From the NCBI GenBank assembly GCA_036744005.1, contig DAINOJ010000005.1:1-64000 (forward strand): DNA of 64,000 nucleotides. Direction: 5' to 3'. The notes under the pieces were generated by a model that did not search any database, was not told the DNA's origin, and saw only the letters and a list, made by a program, of their open reading frames with translations. This DNA comes from CALCNS01 sp937897315 (GTDB lineage: Bacteria > Bacillota > JAAYKD01). Every line of letters starts with the position of its first letter. The first letter of the stretch is position 1. The translations under genes were made by a program, and so were the position numbers. This document shows, in pieces, positions 33,292 to 42,649 of the stretch.

Positions 33292-34398
33292 ATGAATTTT
33301 AACCGTGAACGCATGTTGAGTCGTTTAATTGAAATGATTCAAATCGACAGTGTCTCATTTGAAGAGAAAGCCATGTCTGATTATCTTGAAAAGTACTGGA
33401 TCGAGAAAGGTCTCGAGGTCTATCGAGACAATGCCGGTGAAAAGTTCGGTGGCAATGGTAGCAATATTCTCGTTCACATTCCAGGAACAATGGCTGGAGA
33501 AGCCTTGTGTTTCAATGCTCATCAAGATACGGTGGAACCGGGTCGTGGCATCCAACCGGTTCTCGATGGCAATCTGCTTCGCAGCTCCGGAAACACCATC
33601 TTGGCAGCGGATGATAAGTCGGGCATCGCGATGCTCATGGAAGCATATGATGTTTTGCAAGAGACCGGGGATCCACACCGCGAAATGTATTTCTTATTTA
33701 CCATATGTGAAGAGCAAAACATGCACGGCGCAAAGAATTTTGATTATAGCAAACTACCCTGCAAAGGCATCTTCAGTTTAGACGGAGCCGGTTCTTTGGG
33801 GAATATGAGTATTGCCGGTCCAGCAAAAGATGGGATTAAAGTGACCTTCAAGGGCCGAAAAGCACATGCTGGAATCGAACCGGAAAAAGGGATCAACGCT
33901 GCTGTGATGTTAGCCAAGGCCCTTTCAGCTGTAAAATTTGGCCGTATCGACCACGAAACCACCTCCAATGTTGGCAAAATAGCCGGTGGAGATATGACGA
34001 ACGTTGTTACCGATGAAGCCTTTTTTACAGCCGAAGTTCGTTCTCACAGTCAAGAGAAACTCGATCGTGAAGTGAACGCCATTCGTCAAGCCAGCTTGGC
34101 CGCAGCTGCAGAAATGGGCGGGGAAGCCATCGTCGAGGTCAGCCACGATTACCCCACTATAAAGGCCGATTTCAACTCTTTCATACACCAAAAACTCATG
34201 GAAGTGTATGCAAAAGAAGGTTATGAAGTCAAACATGTCATCAGTGGTGGTGGCGGAGATTCCAATATTTTTGCCGGTCAAGGATTCCAATGCACTGGTA
34301 TTTCCACGGGCATGAAGGATGTTCACTCCAGCAGCGAAACATTGGATCTCGATGTTTGGATGAAAGCTATGAGAATTTTATATTTGATGATGGTTTAA
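33292..34398 (+). CDS. Peptidase T-like M20 metallopeptidase
   Basis: The 368-residue enzyme belongs to the M20 PepT-like group of aminopeptidases, which process short peptides in the cytoplasm. Metal and catalytic motifs: NAHQDTVEPG, ILAADDKSGIA, CEEQNMHGAK, SLDGAGS, and the C-terminal STGMKDVHSSSE histidine. GGAGGT precedes the ATG. Own promoter and terminator make it monocistronic. Confidence 0.88.
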   Translation: MNFNRERMLSRLIEMIQIDSVSFEEKAMSDYLEKYWIEKGLEVYRDNAGEKFGGNGSNILVHIPGTMAGEALCFNAHQDTVEPGRGIQPVLDGNLLRSSGNTILAADDKSGIAMLMEAYDVLQETGDPHREMYFLFTICEEQNMHGAKNFDYSKLPCKGIFSLDGAGSLGNMSIAGPAKDGIKVTFKGRKAHAGIEPEKGINAAVMLAKALSAVKFGRIDHETTSNVGKIAGGDMTNVVTDEAFFTAEVRSHSQEKLDREVNAIRQASLAAAAEMGGEAIVEVSHDYPTIKADFNSFIHQKLMEVYAKEGYEVKHVISGGGGDSNIFAGQGFQCTGISTGMKDVHSSSETLDLDVWMKAMRILYLMMV

Positions 34399-34411
34399 AC
34401 CATCCGGCAGC

Positions 34412-34475
34412 AAAGCCCCTTTCACGACAGTTTTTATTTCATATCACTGTCATGAGAGGGGCTTGTTTTTATTTT
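34412..34475. terminator. Terminator between the PepT-like gene and the flavin-reductase gene
   Basis: AAGCCCCT near 34413-34420 pairs with AGGGGCTT near 34457-34464, extended inside by GACAGT/ACTGTC, with TTTTTATTTTTTT following on plus. It can act on both strands; its end overlaps the last codons of the minus-strand gene. Confidence 0.75.
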
Positions 34476-35002
34476 TTTGCGGTAAAATAGCCTTCTCCCA
34501 TTTCTTCACCACAAGCATAGTATCGGTTATTCAACCCATACAAAATAGTTCTCAATGATTCCAGGTTTTGTAGAGAAACTCCGGACTTAAGAATCATCTC
34601 ATTCACTTCGACTATATAAATCACGCGTTTTTCCACTTGAACTTTGGAGCGAACTTTGCATAACAGATTTATTGGCATCTCGTCGATAATAACAAATCCT
34701 TGTTGGAGGCGATGTGGGAATACATTGGTTTTATCCACTTCGTGACCAGAATGCACTCCACAAAAATCAACTTGTTCTAGCCAACAGGCTTCTGGCACAT
34801 GAACAGTAAGAATTCCTCTTTCGTCAATGATTTGTCTCGATAAATGCCTTTCGTGCAAGCTAAGCATCAGTAGTGGAGGATTTAAGCCAGCTATGGCTAC
34901 ATCACCAATTGTGGTAAAATTGACTTTGCATGCTTCGTTGTTTACTAATACTCCAACTACGACGATAGGTACCGGATGAATGAAAGGACGTGGGCTATTC
35001 AT
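34469..35002 (-). CDS. Flavin-reductase-like / flavoredoxin domain protein
   Basis: A 177-residue single-domain protein of the FMN-binding split-barrel flavin reductase group (PVPIVVVGVLVNNEACKVNFTTIGDVAIAGLNPPLLMLSL; HLSRQIIDERGILTVHVPE). Such proteins bind FMN and shuttle electrons. It overlaps the upstream glycosyltransferase-like gene by 8 bp. Partner unknown. Confidence 0.8.
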   Translation of the reverse strand: MNSPRPFIHPVPIVVVGVLVNNEACKVNFTTIGDVAIAGLNPPLLMLSLHERHLSRQIIDERGILTVHVPEACWLEQVDFCGVHSGHEVDKTNVFPHRLQQGFVIIDEMPINLLCKVRSKVQVEKRVIYIVEVNEMILKSGVSLQNLESLRTILYGLNNRYYACGEEMGEGYFTAKK

Positions 35003-35846
35003 AATACCACCTCATTGCCAAGTCAGGTCTTTCTTCACCTAACCAAGCTTTCAAAAATTTCGGCACTTTATGCTTTGCAAAATAGGTGTCGTATCGTATG
35101 CTTTTAGCACTAAGAATCTTTTGCTCTTCTTCGGCATTCGCTATCATATGCAACGGAACATTACAACCCTCTGGTAGTTGAAACATTTCTTCTTTTGAAT
35201 AATATCGACAAACCGCGGCACTAAAAATCATCTGATGCAAAAAAATTCGATTCACATAAGCATGTGCTACCAATTCTAAGATCTCTTTCTCTGCTAACAT
35301 GTGCTCCAAGATGTTAGCACATGTGGAGAAGATTCCTTTATGCGCATTTAAATAGACCATCCCCATATTGTAATAAGCATAAATCTTCTCTTTAGAAACA
35401 GAAGTTAGAACACTATGTGTCAAATACCTCTCAGTAGGTAGACCCACTTTTTCCAGTACTTCTTGCCACAAAGGTGACAAATCATTTCCCACTTTGATAC
35501 CTACATTGCAATGATCCACCGAGTTCACACGTATCCCTTCCCTTGGTAATGAAAAATCTTGCCCTTGTAAGAAAAGACTGTCTACATCAACCCACAAAAA
35601 AGGATATGTTTCTTTTTGTTCAAAGGTAGCTGCCGCAAGAATCTTATCATAGAATGGAAACAATCGGCTTTCACATTCAAGGTTCACTTCTTCAATATTT
35701 ACCTTGAGTAAGCTAATGTTGAAATCTCGTTCTTTCGGAATAACGAAAGTCAACTCTGCGTTGATTCCAATTCGCTTTAAAGACTCGTGTAGGATTTTTG
35801 CATGTGCTACGAATTCCGCTCGCCCAACAAAAGAAGCTATATGCAT
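34995..35846 (-). CDS. Glycosyltransferase-like protein with DXD motif
   Basis: A 283-residue protein. The start HIASFVGRAEFVAHAKILHESLKRIGI and the WVDVDSLF (DXD) segment at about residues 92-99 look like a GT-A type nucleotide-sugar transferase, though no exact family is recognised. Helical C-terminal half. ATG 35846 has GAAGGAGAGG upstream. Substrate unknown; the low-similarity match keeps the call tentative. Confidence 0.55.
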   Translation of the reverse strand: MHIASFVGRAEFVAHAKILHESLKRIGINAELTFVIPKERDFNISLLKVNIEEVNLECESRLFPFYDKILAAATFEQKETYPFLWVDVDSLFLQGQDFSLPREGIRVNSVDHCNVGIKVGNDLSPLWQEVLEKVGLPTERYLTHSVLTSVSKEKIYAYYNMGMVYLNAHKGIFSTCANILEHMLAEKEILELVAHAYVNRIFLHQMIFSAAVCRYYSKEEMFQLPEGCNVPLHMIANAEEEQKILSAKSIRYDTYFAKHKVPKFLKAWLGEERPDLAMRWYYE

Positions 35847-36006
35847 ATAATCCTCTCCTTCCGGTGATACCATTTCCTCAAATGTTAAAATATTCCTGCT
35901 AAAGATTTAAAAAAATTATATGTGGTAAGAAGGAGTTTGTTTTTAAACGAAGAATTCTTTATTGTGATGTTTTATATCGGCGTTTCCTGCGCCAATATGT
36001 AACATA

Positions 36007-36029
36007 ATATAACATTTATCGTGTTATAT
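36007..36029. promoter_or_regulatory. Inverted repeat upstream of the 36059 gene
   Basis: ATATAACA (36007-36014) and TGTTATAT (36022-36029) flank TTTATCG, 30 bp before the start. It could be an operator; no clear -35/-10 pair is seen in the 212-bp gap, which is otherwise AT-rich and without a recognisable element. Confidence 0.35.
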
Positions 36030-36058
36030 ACAAGAGCATTCGTTTGAAAGGAGTTTTT

Positions 36059-36544
36059 ATGATGTTACTTACTTCTCCCTACCGACGTTCTGCATCTGCC
36101 CCTTGCCTTGCTGAAATTCGTATTGATAACCCGGTCTTATTGGAAATTTTGACTCGTTATCGTCAGCTCGGTGCTCTGGGTGAATCTATAGCTGCCTTAT
36201 CCATTGCCGTTGGCGAACCAAAAATTTATGCATTTCGAATGAACTTAGAAGATCGTAATGATCGTTTGCATGCTCCTCGTTCATTGTCCGAGGTCGTACC
36301 TATTCTGCTCCGTGTACTGGATGAGAATCTATATGCTCCATGGGGTATCAAGATTCCTCGAAACGAACCTCAATTTCGAGCTCTCATACAAGAATTGGAC
36401 AATCGTAAATTAGAGATCGAGGCTTCTTACGAAAGTGTATACTGGTGTTCCGAAGGGAAAAGGAAAGATGGAACGCCCTGCGCATTTGTTTACGACCGAG
36501 GAGAAGAAGAAGATGAGTTAATCTACGGCACTTTTGATATCTAA
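36059..36544 (+). CDS. Protein of unknown function
   Basis: A 161-residue soluble protein that I do not recognise. ATG 36059 follows AAAGGAG by 5 nt. The middle is helical, and the end is acidic (DRGEEEDELIYGTFDI). An internal cysteine pair (YWCSEGKRKDGTPCAF) may form a zinc or redox site but is too sparse to call. Strong terminator after it; monocistronic. Confidence 0.7.
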   Translation: MMLLTSPYRRSASAPCLAEIRIDNPVLLEILTRYRQLGALGESIAALSIAVGEPKIYAFRMNLEDRNDRLHAPRSLSEVVPILLRVLDENLYAPWGIKIPRNEPQFRALIQELDNRKLEIEASYESVYWCSEGKRKDGTPCAFVYDRGEEEDELIYGTFDI

Positions 36545-36556
36545 ACCCAACAGAAA

Positions 36557-36600
36557 AAACACCCCCATCAAGATGACATCTCATCTTAATGGGGGTGTTT
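36557..36600. terminator. Bidirectional terminator between the 36059 gene and mntP
   Basis: A 20-bp stem (36557-36576 and 36581-36600, one wobble) with a CATC loop separates convergent genes. Confidence 0.88.
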
Positions 36601-36602
36601 GA

Positions 36603-37166
36603 TTATACCAATGTATGTTCCACAAATATCTTGATCCCTATGCCAATGAGTATCGCTCCACCTACTAATTGTGCCTTGCCACTTAAGCGCCCACAAGTCC
36701 ATTTCCCTATATAAACCGACAATAGACTTAATACAAAAGTCACTAGACCAATCAGCCCACTAGCAGGAAGAACTTGCACTTGCGCAGCCGCGAAGCCCAC
36801 ACCTACTGCTAAAGCATCTATGCTAGTGGCAACCGACTGAGTCAGCAAGCTTTTAGGTGCCAAATCACACTTGGCTTCACATTCTTCTTCCTCTTCGTGG
36901 AACGCATCCCAAATCATTTTCCCACCAATCCAGCAGAGCAAGACTAGTGCAATCCAATGGTCATAATCTCCCATTGCATGTGCAAATCGATCTCCAACAA
37001 AATACCCAATCAGCGGCATACCTGCTTGAAACACTCCAAAAGAAAAAGCAATGGTTAAAGCGCTCTTAAAATTGAGCAAAGGAATACACATACCATTGAC
37101 CATAGAGACCGCACAAGCATCCATAGATAATCCTATGGCAATCAGGACAAGATCAAGAAAACTCAA
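36603..37166 (-). CDS. mntP: MntP-like (DUF204) manganese efflux pump
   Basis: A 187-residue membrane protein with six helices in two repeats, each containing the family aspartate segment (IGLSMDACAVSMVNG and SVATSIDALAVGVGFA), as in MntP, which exports Mn2+. The TTG at 37166 is chosen: it gives the usual family length, overlaps the ATPase stop by 4 bp (TTGA), and has GGAAGGGAA about 10 nt upstream. An ATG at 37199 would overlap by 37 bp without a ribosome binding site. It is the last gene of a B12-riboswitch operon, so it may carry another metal there. Confidence 0.85.
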   Translation of the reverse strand: MSFLDLVLIAIGLSMDACAVSMVNGMCIPLLNFKSALTIAFSFGVFQAGMPLIGYFVGDRFAHAMGDYDHWIALVLLCWIGGKMIWDAFHEEEEECEAKCDLAPKSLLTQSVATSIDALAVGVGFAAAQVQVLPASGLIGLVTFVLSLLSVYIGKWTCGRLSGKAQLVGGAILIGIGIKIFVEHTLV

Positions 37167-37948
37167 CGAGAATCGTTCCCTTCCAAAGGCGGCAGCCATT
37201 TTTTTAGTGATGACTGCATGTAATTCAAGACATCCACGTCAAAAACCTTCGATATCATAGAATCCTGCAAAACCTGACCGGTAGGTCCTTGCAAAACGAC
37301 TTGACCTTGGTCGAGTATGATCACCTTTTCGGCAAATTGCATGGCCAAATTCAAATCGTGGAACACTCCAATCACCGCTCTACCCGGTTGTTTGCTCCAA
37401 ACCGATAATCGTTCCATGAGCTCGAGTTGATACTTCAAGTCCAAATGATTGGTTGGCTCATCCAACAAAATCAGTTTAGGTTCTTGCACAAACGTTCGAG
37501 CCAAGAACACTCGTTGTAATTGCCCTCCTGAAAGTTGGGTGATGGGGTGTTCTCGCTCTCTCCAAAGCTCTACCTCCTCCAATGCTTTGCGGACCATCAC
37601 CCGATCTTCATCGGAAATAGATGGCAAAAAGCCCTTCTTCCCATGTAGGTAGCGCCCCAGCATCACAGTATCGTAAACACTATATTCAAAATAGGTTTCA
37701 CTGATTTGGCTCATTAAAGCAATCCCTGCTGCCAATTGATTGCGCTTTAGAGTGTGTATCTCCTGACCTAACCAACGCAAATAACCTTTGTAAGGGAGTA
37801 AACCTGCTATGGCTTTAAGCAAAGTCGTTTTACCACAGCCATTGGGACCTAAAAGGCAAAGAATGTCTCCTTCCTTCACGCGAAACGATACATTGCGAAT
37901 CACATCTTCACTGTCATACCCGCAATATACTTGATCCAGAGTTAACAT
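37163..37948 (-). CDS. btuD: Cobalamin/iron-type ABC transporter ATPase (BtuD/FecE-like)
   Basis: A 261-residue ATPase with Walker A GPNGCGKTT (residues 34-42), Q-loop LMSQIS, signature LSGGQLQR, Walker B LILLDEPTNHLDL and H-loop FHDLNLA, all typical of the FecE/BtuD group. GGAGG precedes the ATG. It follows the permease without a gap. The cobalamin riboswitch upstream of the operon makes vitamin B12 (or a corrinoid) the likely substrate. Confidence 0.9.
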   Translation of the reverse strand: MLTLDQVYCGYDSEDVIRNVSFRVKEGDILCLLGPNGCGKTTLLKAIAGLLPYKGYLRWLGQEIHTLKRNQLAAGIALMSQISETYFEYSVYDTVMLGRYLHGKKGFLPSISDEDRVMVRKALEEVELWREREHPITQLSGGQLQRVFLARTFVQEPKLILLDEPTNHLDLKYQLELMERLSVWSKQPGRAVIGVFHDLNLAMQFAEKVIILDQGQVVLQGPTGQVLQDSMISKVFDVDVLNYMQSSLKKWLPPLEGNDSR

Positions 37949-38971
37949 TTAGTATCTCCTCCTCTTCTGAAAATAAACATAGAGGAAGAAGGGGCCTCCC
38001 AGCAAAGCCGTAATCGCTCCTACCGGTAGCTCGGTTGGTGAAATAACGGTACGAGCGACGATATCGGCCAATACCATGAAGCTACCTCCAAATAGAGCCG
38101 ATAACGGAAGGACCCAGCGATGTGCAGCTCCTACCCATCGTCGAACCACATGTGGTGAGATTAAATCGATAAACCCTATGACACCCGCAAACGATACAGC
38201 GCTACCGGTGAGCGCGGCTGCCAAAAACATGAGAATCCACTTGACTCGTCTGGTTTCAACCCCCATTACAGCTGCTTGCTCTTCGCCAAACGTCAACATA
38301 TCGAGTTCTCGAGCATACCTCATTAAGAAAAGCAGACCTACAATTGCAATTGGAAGCAATACCCGAACAGTGCCCCAATCCTTTAGGGCAAAGCTTCCCA
38401 TCTGCCACAACAAAATGTGCCTAGTGCGATTGGGGAAAAAATAAGCGACTAACGTCAATAGGGCATTCACAAATAACGTAAAGACCATACCGGTCAAAAC
38501 AATGGTGTTGCCACTAAATCCTTTATCGACTCGGGAAGCCATAGCGACGGCTAAATAGACGGTCAATAACCCTGTGAGAAGTCCTGCCAATGGCAAGGTA
38601 AACGCGCCAACAATTGGAAGGCTGAATCCTGAGATTATAATCAATGCGGCTCCCAAAGATGCACCTGACGACACCCCCAATGTGTAAGATGATGCCAAAG
38701 GATTGCGCAATACCGATTGCATCACCGTTCCACTCACAGCCAAGGAGGCTCCCACTAAGAAAGCTAAAGAAGCTCTTGCTAAGCGCAAATCCCAAACAAT
38801 GGTTTGCGTCAACGGTTCTACATCGCGAAGCAAAGAGATGCCAAATAAGCGCTGGGCAATCACCGCCAACGCTTCCTTTGCCGGTATGGCGACACTGCCT
38901 ATGCAAGCTGCTGCCAAAAAACATAGCAAACTAAGGGTAATCATTCCCCCCAGTTTGCTACTGTTTTTCAT
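37949..38971 (-). CDS. btuC: Cobalamin-type ABC transporter permease (BtuC/FecCD)
   Basis: A 340-residue FecCD-family permease with about ten membrane helices. Recognised blocks: RLARASLAFLVGASLAVSGTVMQSVLRNPLA, GVSSGASLGAAL, and GVIGFIDLISPHVVRRW. The ATG at 38971 is preferred, GGAG is 8 nt upstream; a GTG at 38980 would overlap the ribosome binding site. It lies between binding protein and ATPase. Confidence 0.92.
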   Translation of the reverse strand: MKNSSKLGGMITLSLLCFLAAACIGSVAIPAKEALAVIAQRLFGISLLRDVEPLTQTIVWDLRLARASLAFLVGASLAVSGTVMQSVLRNPLASSYTLGVSSGASLGAALIIISGFSLPIVGAFTLPLAGLLTGLLTVYLAVAMASRVDKGFSGNTIVLTGMVFTLFVNALLTLVAYFFPNRTRHILLWQMGSFALKDWGTVRVLLPIAIVGLLFLMRYARELDMLTFGEEQAAVMGVETRRVKWILMFLAAALTGSAVSFAGVIGFIDLISPHVVRRWVGAAHRWVLPLSALFGGSFMVLADIVARTVISPTELPVGAITALLGGPFFLYVYFQKRRRY

Positions 38972-38976
38972 GTTCT

Positions 38977-39909
38977 TCACTCCACTTTCAATCCTAACGC
39001 AATGGCCATTTCCTTCAATGCATCGACGACATGATGATTGGCTTGTGAACTGGCATTAGGGTTTATCCAGAATACTTTCTGATTCATAATCGCTTTCATA
39101 CCGGTCCATCCCTCACGTGTCATCAACTCTGCCACAGGATCCTCCATATAATCGATGTTGGTAAAGATGACATCCGGGTTCGCAGCAACGGCTGCTTCTG
39201 CCGTTACCGACAACCACCCTTCTTGGTCCCCAAAGATGTTGACTGCACCTAGTAGACCCAGCATTTCGTTCAAGAAAACTCCTTTACCGAAGCTGTAGCT
39301 ATAGGGAGCCGCACTGATTTCAAAATAGACTCGTTGTGGACTGGTGACAGCTTCACCTAATTTTCTATAAGCAGCTACTTGCTTCATCATCTCATCCGCC
39401 AGAGCTTGCCCCGCTTCTTTCTTGCCGATGACATCTCCTATGAAAGCAACATCTTTAGAAATTTCCTCTAATGTATTTGGAGTTTTAATCGTCACCACAG
39501 CAATACCGTTTTTACTGAGTAACGCAAATGGATCTTCCCCACCTCCTGCAGCACTCATGTCGGTCACCAAAACGACATCCGGTTTTAACGCCAATAATTG
39601 CTCGGCATCGGGAGACATCATATCAAAAGCCGGTAATTTTTCCGGTAAGTCATAGAAACGTTGTGAATTGGAATCTACTGCTACTAACAACTCGGTTTGC
39701 TCTAAATCCATGATGATTTGAGTATAAGTGGGTGAGTAGCTAATAACTTTCTTGACTTCTAGAGGGAGCGTGTAAACCACACCATGACGATCGGTCAAGC
39801 TACGGGTGGTTGGCTGAGGTGCCGGTGCGGGGGTGTTGTTACAAGCTGCCAAGAACATACTCATTACGAGTAATAAGGCAATCCATAACGATTGGTTCTT
39901 CCTGATCAT
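38977..39909 (-). CDS. btuF: Cobalamin-type ABC transporter binding lipoprotein (BtuF-like)
   Basis: A 310-residue class III binding protein with a lipobox (FLAAC) and a proline linker. The two lobes are joined by a long helix, typical of FecB/BtuF proteins; DRHGVVYTLPLEVKKVISYSPTYTQI and LLALKPDVVLVTD mark the first lobe. It is the first gene after the B12 riboswitch. AAAGGAG precedes the ATG. Confidence 0.9.
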   Translation of the reverse strand: MIRKNQSLWIALLLVMSMFLAACNNTPAPAPQPTTRSLTDRHGVVYTLPLEVKKVISYSPTYTQIIMDLEQTELLVAVDSNSQRFYDLPEKLPAFDMMSPDAEQLLALKPDVVLVTDMSAAGGGEDPFALLSKNGIAVVTIKTPNTLEEISKDVAFIGDVIGKKEAGQALADEMMKQVAAYRKLGEAVTSPQRVYFEISAAPYSYSFGKGVFLNEMLGLLGAVNIFGDQEGWLSVTAEAAVAANPDVIFTNIDYMEDPVAELMTREGWTGMKAIMNQKVFWINPNASSQANHHVVDALKEMAIALGLKVE

Positions 39910-39942
39910 TGAAATGCACTCCTTTTTTTGTTTTCAGAGTAC

Positions 39943-39972
39943 AAAAAAGCTGTGGCGTTGATACACCACAGC
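39943..39972 (-). terminator. Terminator of the cobalamin leader
   Basis: Minus-strand GCTGTGG...CCACAGC (39972-39949) with a 10-nt loop runs into TTTTTT, 34 bp before btuF. It lies after the B12 aptamer and is the likely expression platform. Confidence 0.8.
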
Positions 39973-40036
39973 CGTATTTCTGTGTATATGATTCTTCCAC
40001 TCTCTGTTACAACGCAGAAAGGTGAAAATGCTTTTG

Positions 40037-40225
40037 TGCAGGTCTTCTGGCTCACTCGGTTCTGTCATTCACAAACAGATCAAATATCGTAAGCCTTCCC
40101 AGTTTCCCAGTGACCGACTTTCGTCAATACGATATTTCCATCGAGCATACAGCGGCGGTTCCGCGCAGGATTTACACCTGCTTCTCTCTTCGCCTCCAAG
40201 CACAGTGAAGCACAAGGAGGAACAC
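40037..40225 (-). ncRNA. Cobalamin (B12) riboswitch
   Basis: On the minus strand the conserved blocks are present in order: GAAGCAGGTGTAAATCCTGC, GCGGAACCGCCGCTGTA (B12 box region), GTCACTGGGAAACTGGGAAGGC, and the closing GAGTGAGCCAGAAGACCTGC. A terminator follows before btuF. The 5' boundary is approximate. With its promoter and terminator, it fills the 412-bp gap between btuF and the ABC permease gene. Confidence 0.95.
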
Positions 40226-40272
40226 AAAACCAAATCAAACGATCAATCGTCCGTTTTTTTGTCTCTGGCAGT

Positions 40273-40301
40273 ATTATACGTCAAACCAAGCCATTTGTCC
40301 A
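40273..40301 (-). promoter_or_regulatory. Promoter of the cobalamin transport operon
   Basis: Minus-strand TGGACA (40301-40296), 17 bp, TATAAT (40278-40273). Confidence 0.7.
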
Positions 40302-40321
40302 GAGAAACCCTCTGTACGGGA

Positions 40322-41929
40322 TTATGGCCCAATTTGAAAAAAAGTTCGTCTACCCCAAGTTTTCAAAACAACAGCGGCGCCCGCATTGAGCAAAGCTAAT
40401 CCGCCGGCTGTAAGCAATAAGGCCATGGTCATATATTGAACCGGTAAGTTCAAAACGGGTTGTGACATCAGGAAAATCAAACCTAATCCAACGACTATCG
40501 ATAGAAACGCAGCCATGCTTTGTTTCACCAGCACGGTGTGTGAAACCCAGTCAAATTTCGGAAACTTTAGATTAATGAGGATTCCGATTTGTGCCACTAG
40601 CAAAGTAGTGAGTACCGGCAATATCAAGGCCATAAAGACATAAAACCAAGGCAAAGGAATAATCGTCATGGTCAGCAGCAAAGCCACAATGGCTGGCGGA
40701 TACAGCACACTTATGTTAACTAAAATCTTCCCGAAGAATAGTGTCATTGGATCAACCGGCCAACTTTTCAGGGCGGCATACATAGGTCCTTCAATGGAAA
40801 GAGCAACACTGGTGGTATTGGTTAATCCCGCTAAGCATGCTAGACCAACAGGAATTAGGGCATACAATCGCTCCAACCCTCCAGGAACCATGGTTAATGA
40901 AGGTAGTATTTGATCCTTCTGAAGGATTAACATGAGTGCAATCAGGGGCATCCCTATGGCACCATTCCCAGTGTTTAGTACATAAACCGGACTGGAAAAA
41001 TAAAATTTCAAATCTTTTAGAAAAAGCGTTTTCCAGGCAGCAACTTGCGATAACTGCTTTCCTTTAAACTGCACCTTCGCACTTTTTGGGGTTAGCCATT
41101 CGCGCAAGAGCGCATGATTTTTTGCCACAGCTGCAGAAAATGCTGCGAAGGCCGCCATCGACATAGCGAAAAACGCAATAAAATCTCCCCATAATCCTTC
41201 CGTCACTGCACGTGCATAGATTCCAGCCAAGGGATACATCTGGTTAATCTGCCTCATCGCCAAATCAACCAATTGAGTGATTCGCTCCTGATTCATGGAT
41301 TGAGCCGAAAAAGATACCGTCATAATGGCTACCATAAAAACTAAGTTTAAAAGTATCGCCATAACGTTCTTTCCACGAAATCCACCGGCAATCCCTTCGA
41401 CTACCATATTGATTATACAGCCGACAACCATTGGAAGAATGGGGACTGCCAATAAACCTAAGATCGATAAGAGGTAAAAGCTGGGTTGCACAGGGCTTCT
41501 TATGGCATACGCTACCGAAGCTGGAATCATTACAAAGGATGTTAGGAACAAGTTGTACAAGTATAGATTCAGCAATTTGGAAACAATCAAATCAAAAAAG
41601 GGAATTGGCATACTTAATAGCATATCTTCGTCTTGCGCATGGAATAAAATACTGTTACCACGAAAAACAGTATTCATAAAGTTCATGCTACTGGCCATTG
41701 CCATCATCATAGCAATCACTACCCATTGACCCACCAGCACGCCATAAAAATCAGCAATCGTGGCACTGTAGCCATAAACCAAATTAAAGATCATGAGAAA
41801 AGATAAGCCTAAAAGCGCTGCCATCGCGATGGAATTTCGCTTTTCCACGGGATCTTTACTGTGAATGATTTTATTCCAACCAAGCACACCAGTATAATAA
41901 GTCTTTACTAGCATTAATATATTATGCAT
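40322..41929 (-). CDS. ABC exporter permease (large, about 12 helices)
   Basis: A 535-residue multi-spanning protein without an ATPase domain. It has an N-terminal block (AQDEDMLLSMPIPFFDLIVSKLLNLYLYN) seen in ABC-2-like exporter permeases, and it follows an ABC ATPase. The ATG at 41929 (GGAG 9 nt upstream) is preferred over a TTG at 41935; both overlap the ATPase stop. Substrate unknown. Part of the SPFH-RHH-ABC unit. Confidence 0.8.
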   Translation of the reverse strand: MHNILMLVKTYYTGVLGWNKIIHSKDPVEKRNSIAMAALLGLSFLMIFNLVYGYSATIADFYGVLVGQWVVIAMMMAMASSMNFMNTVFRGNSILFHAQDEDMLLSMPIPFFDLIVSKLLNLYLYNLFLTSFVMIPASVAYAIRSPVQPSFYLLSILGLLAVPILPMVVGCIINMVVEGIAGGFRGKNVMAILLNLVFMVAIMTVSFSAQSMNQERITQLVDLAMRQINQMYPLAGIYARAVTEGLWGDFIAFFAMSMAAFAAFSAAVAKNHALLREWLTPKSAKVQFKGKQLSQVAAWKTLFLKDLKFYFSSPVYVLNTGNGAIGMPLIALMLILQKDQILPSLTMVPGGLERLYALIPVGLACLAGLTNTTSVALSIEGPMYAALKSWPVDPMTLFFGKILVNISVLYPPAIVALLLTMTIIPLPWFYVFMALILPVLTTLLVAQIGILINLKFPKFDWVSHTVLVKQSMAAFLSIVVGLGLIFLMSQPVLNLPVQYMTMALLLTAGGLALLNAGAAVVLKTWGRRTFFQIGP

Positions 41930-42635
41930 GTTCAATCAGCTCCATGAAGACTTCTTCCAGGCTAGAATTCCCGCGCACATCTTGTGTGCTACCGGAAACC
42001 ACCAGGGAACCATTGCGTATAATGGCAATTTTGTTGCATAACTTTTCAGCAACCTCCAAAACATGAGTAGAAAAGAAGACTGCCCCGCCTCGATTGCATA
42101 ATTCTTGCATCATTGCTTTCACAGTAAATGCTGCTTTGGGGTCTAACCCGACAAAAGGTTCGTCCAAAATGAGCAACTTTGGTTCGTGTGCCAGCGCTGC
42201 TATTATGGCAAGCTTTTGCTTCATACCATGCGAATAAGATGAAATTAAGTCTCCTAAATTACCAAACAACTCTAGGCGTTTGGCGTATTCGTCTACCCGT
42301 CTCTGTCTGTCTGCACTGCTGACTCCATAGATGTCACAAATAAAGCTCAGGTACTGTATGCCTGTCAAAAAAGTGTAGAGCTCCGGGTTATCTGGTATGA
42401 AAGCCATTTTGCTCTTGCATAAAACGGGTTCGGACTTAATAGAATGACCATCGATGAGGATTTCACCTTGATCAAAAGTCAAGATACCGGTACATGCTTT
42501 AAGGGTAGTTGTTTTCCCCGCCCCATTGTGCCCAATAAAACCGTAAATATCTCCAGCCAACACTTCTAAGGATAAATCATGAACTGCTTTTTTTCCGCCC
42601 CGGTAAGTCTTACTAAGATGCTGAATTTGCAACAT
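41922..42635 (-). CDS. ABC exporter ATP-binding protein
   Basis: A 237-residue ATPase with Walker A GHNGAGKTT (residues 35-43), signature SYSHGMKQK, Walker B LLILDEPFVGLDP and H-loop FSTHVLE, the CcmA/NatA-type layout. AAAGGAG precedes the ATG. It partners with the large permease downstream. Confidence 0.9.
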   Translation of the reverse strand: MLQIQHLSKTYRGGKKAVHDLSLEVLAGDIYGFIGHNGAGKTTTLKACTGILTFDQGEILIDGHSIKSEPVLCKSKMAFIPDNPELYTFLTGIQYLSFICDIYGVSSADRQRRVDEYAKRLELFGNLGDLISSYSHGMKQKLAIIAALAHEPKLLILDEPFVGLDPKAAFTVKAMMQELCNRGGAVFFSTHVLEVAEKLCNKIAIIRNGSLVVSGSTQDVRGNSSLEEVFMELIEHA

Positions 42636-42649
42636 GAAAAAACTCTCCT

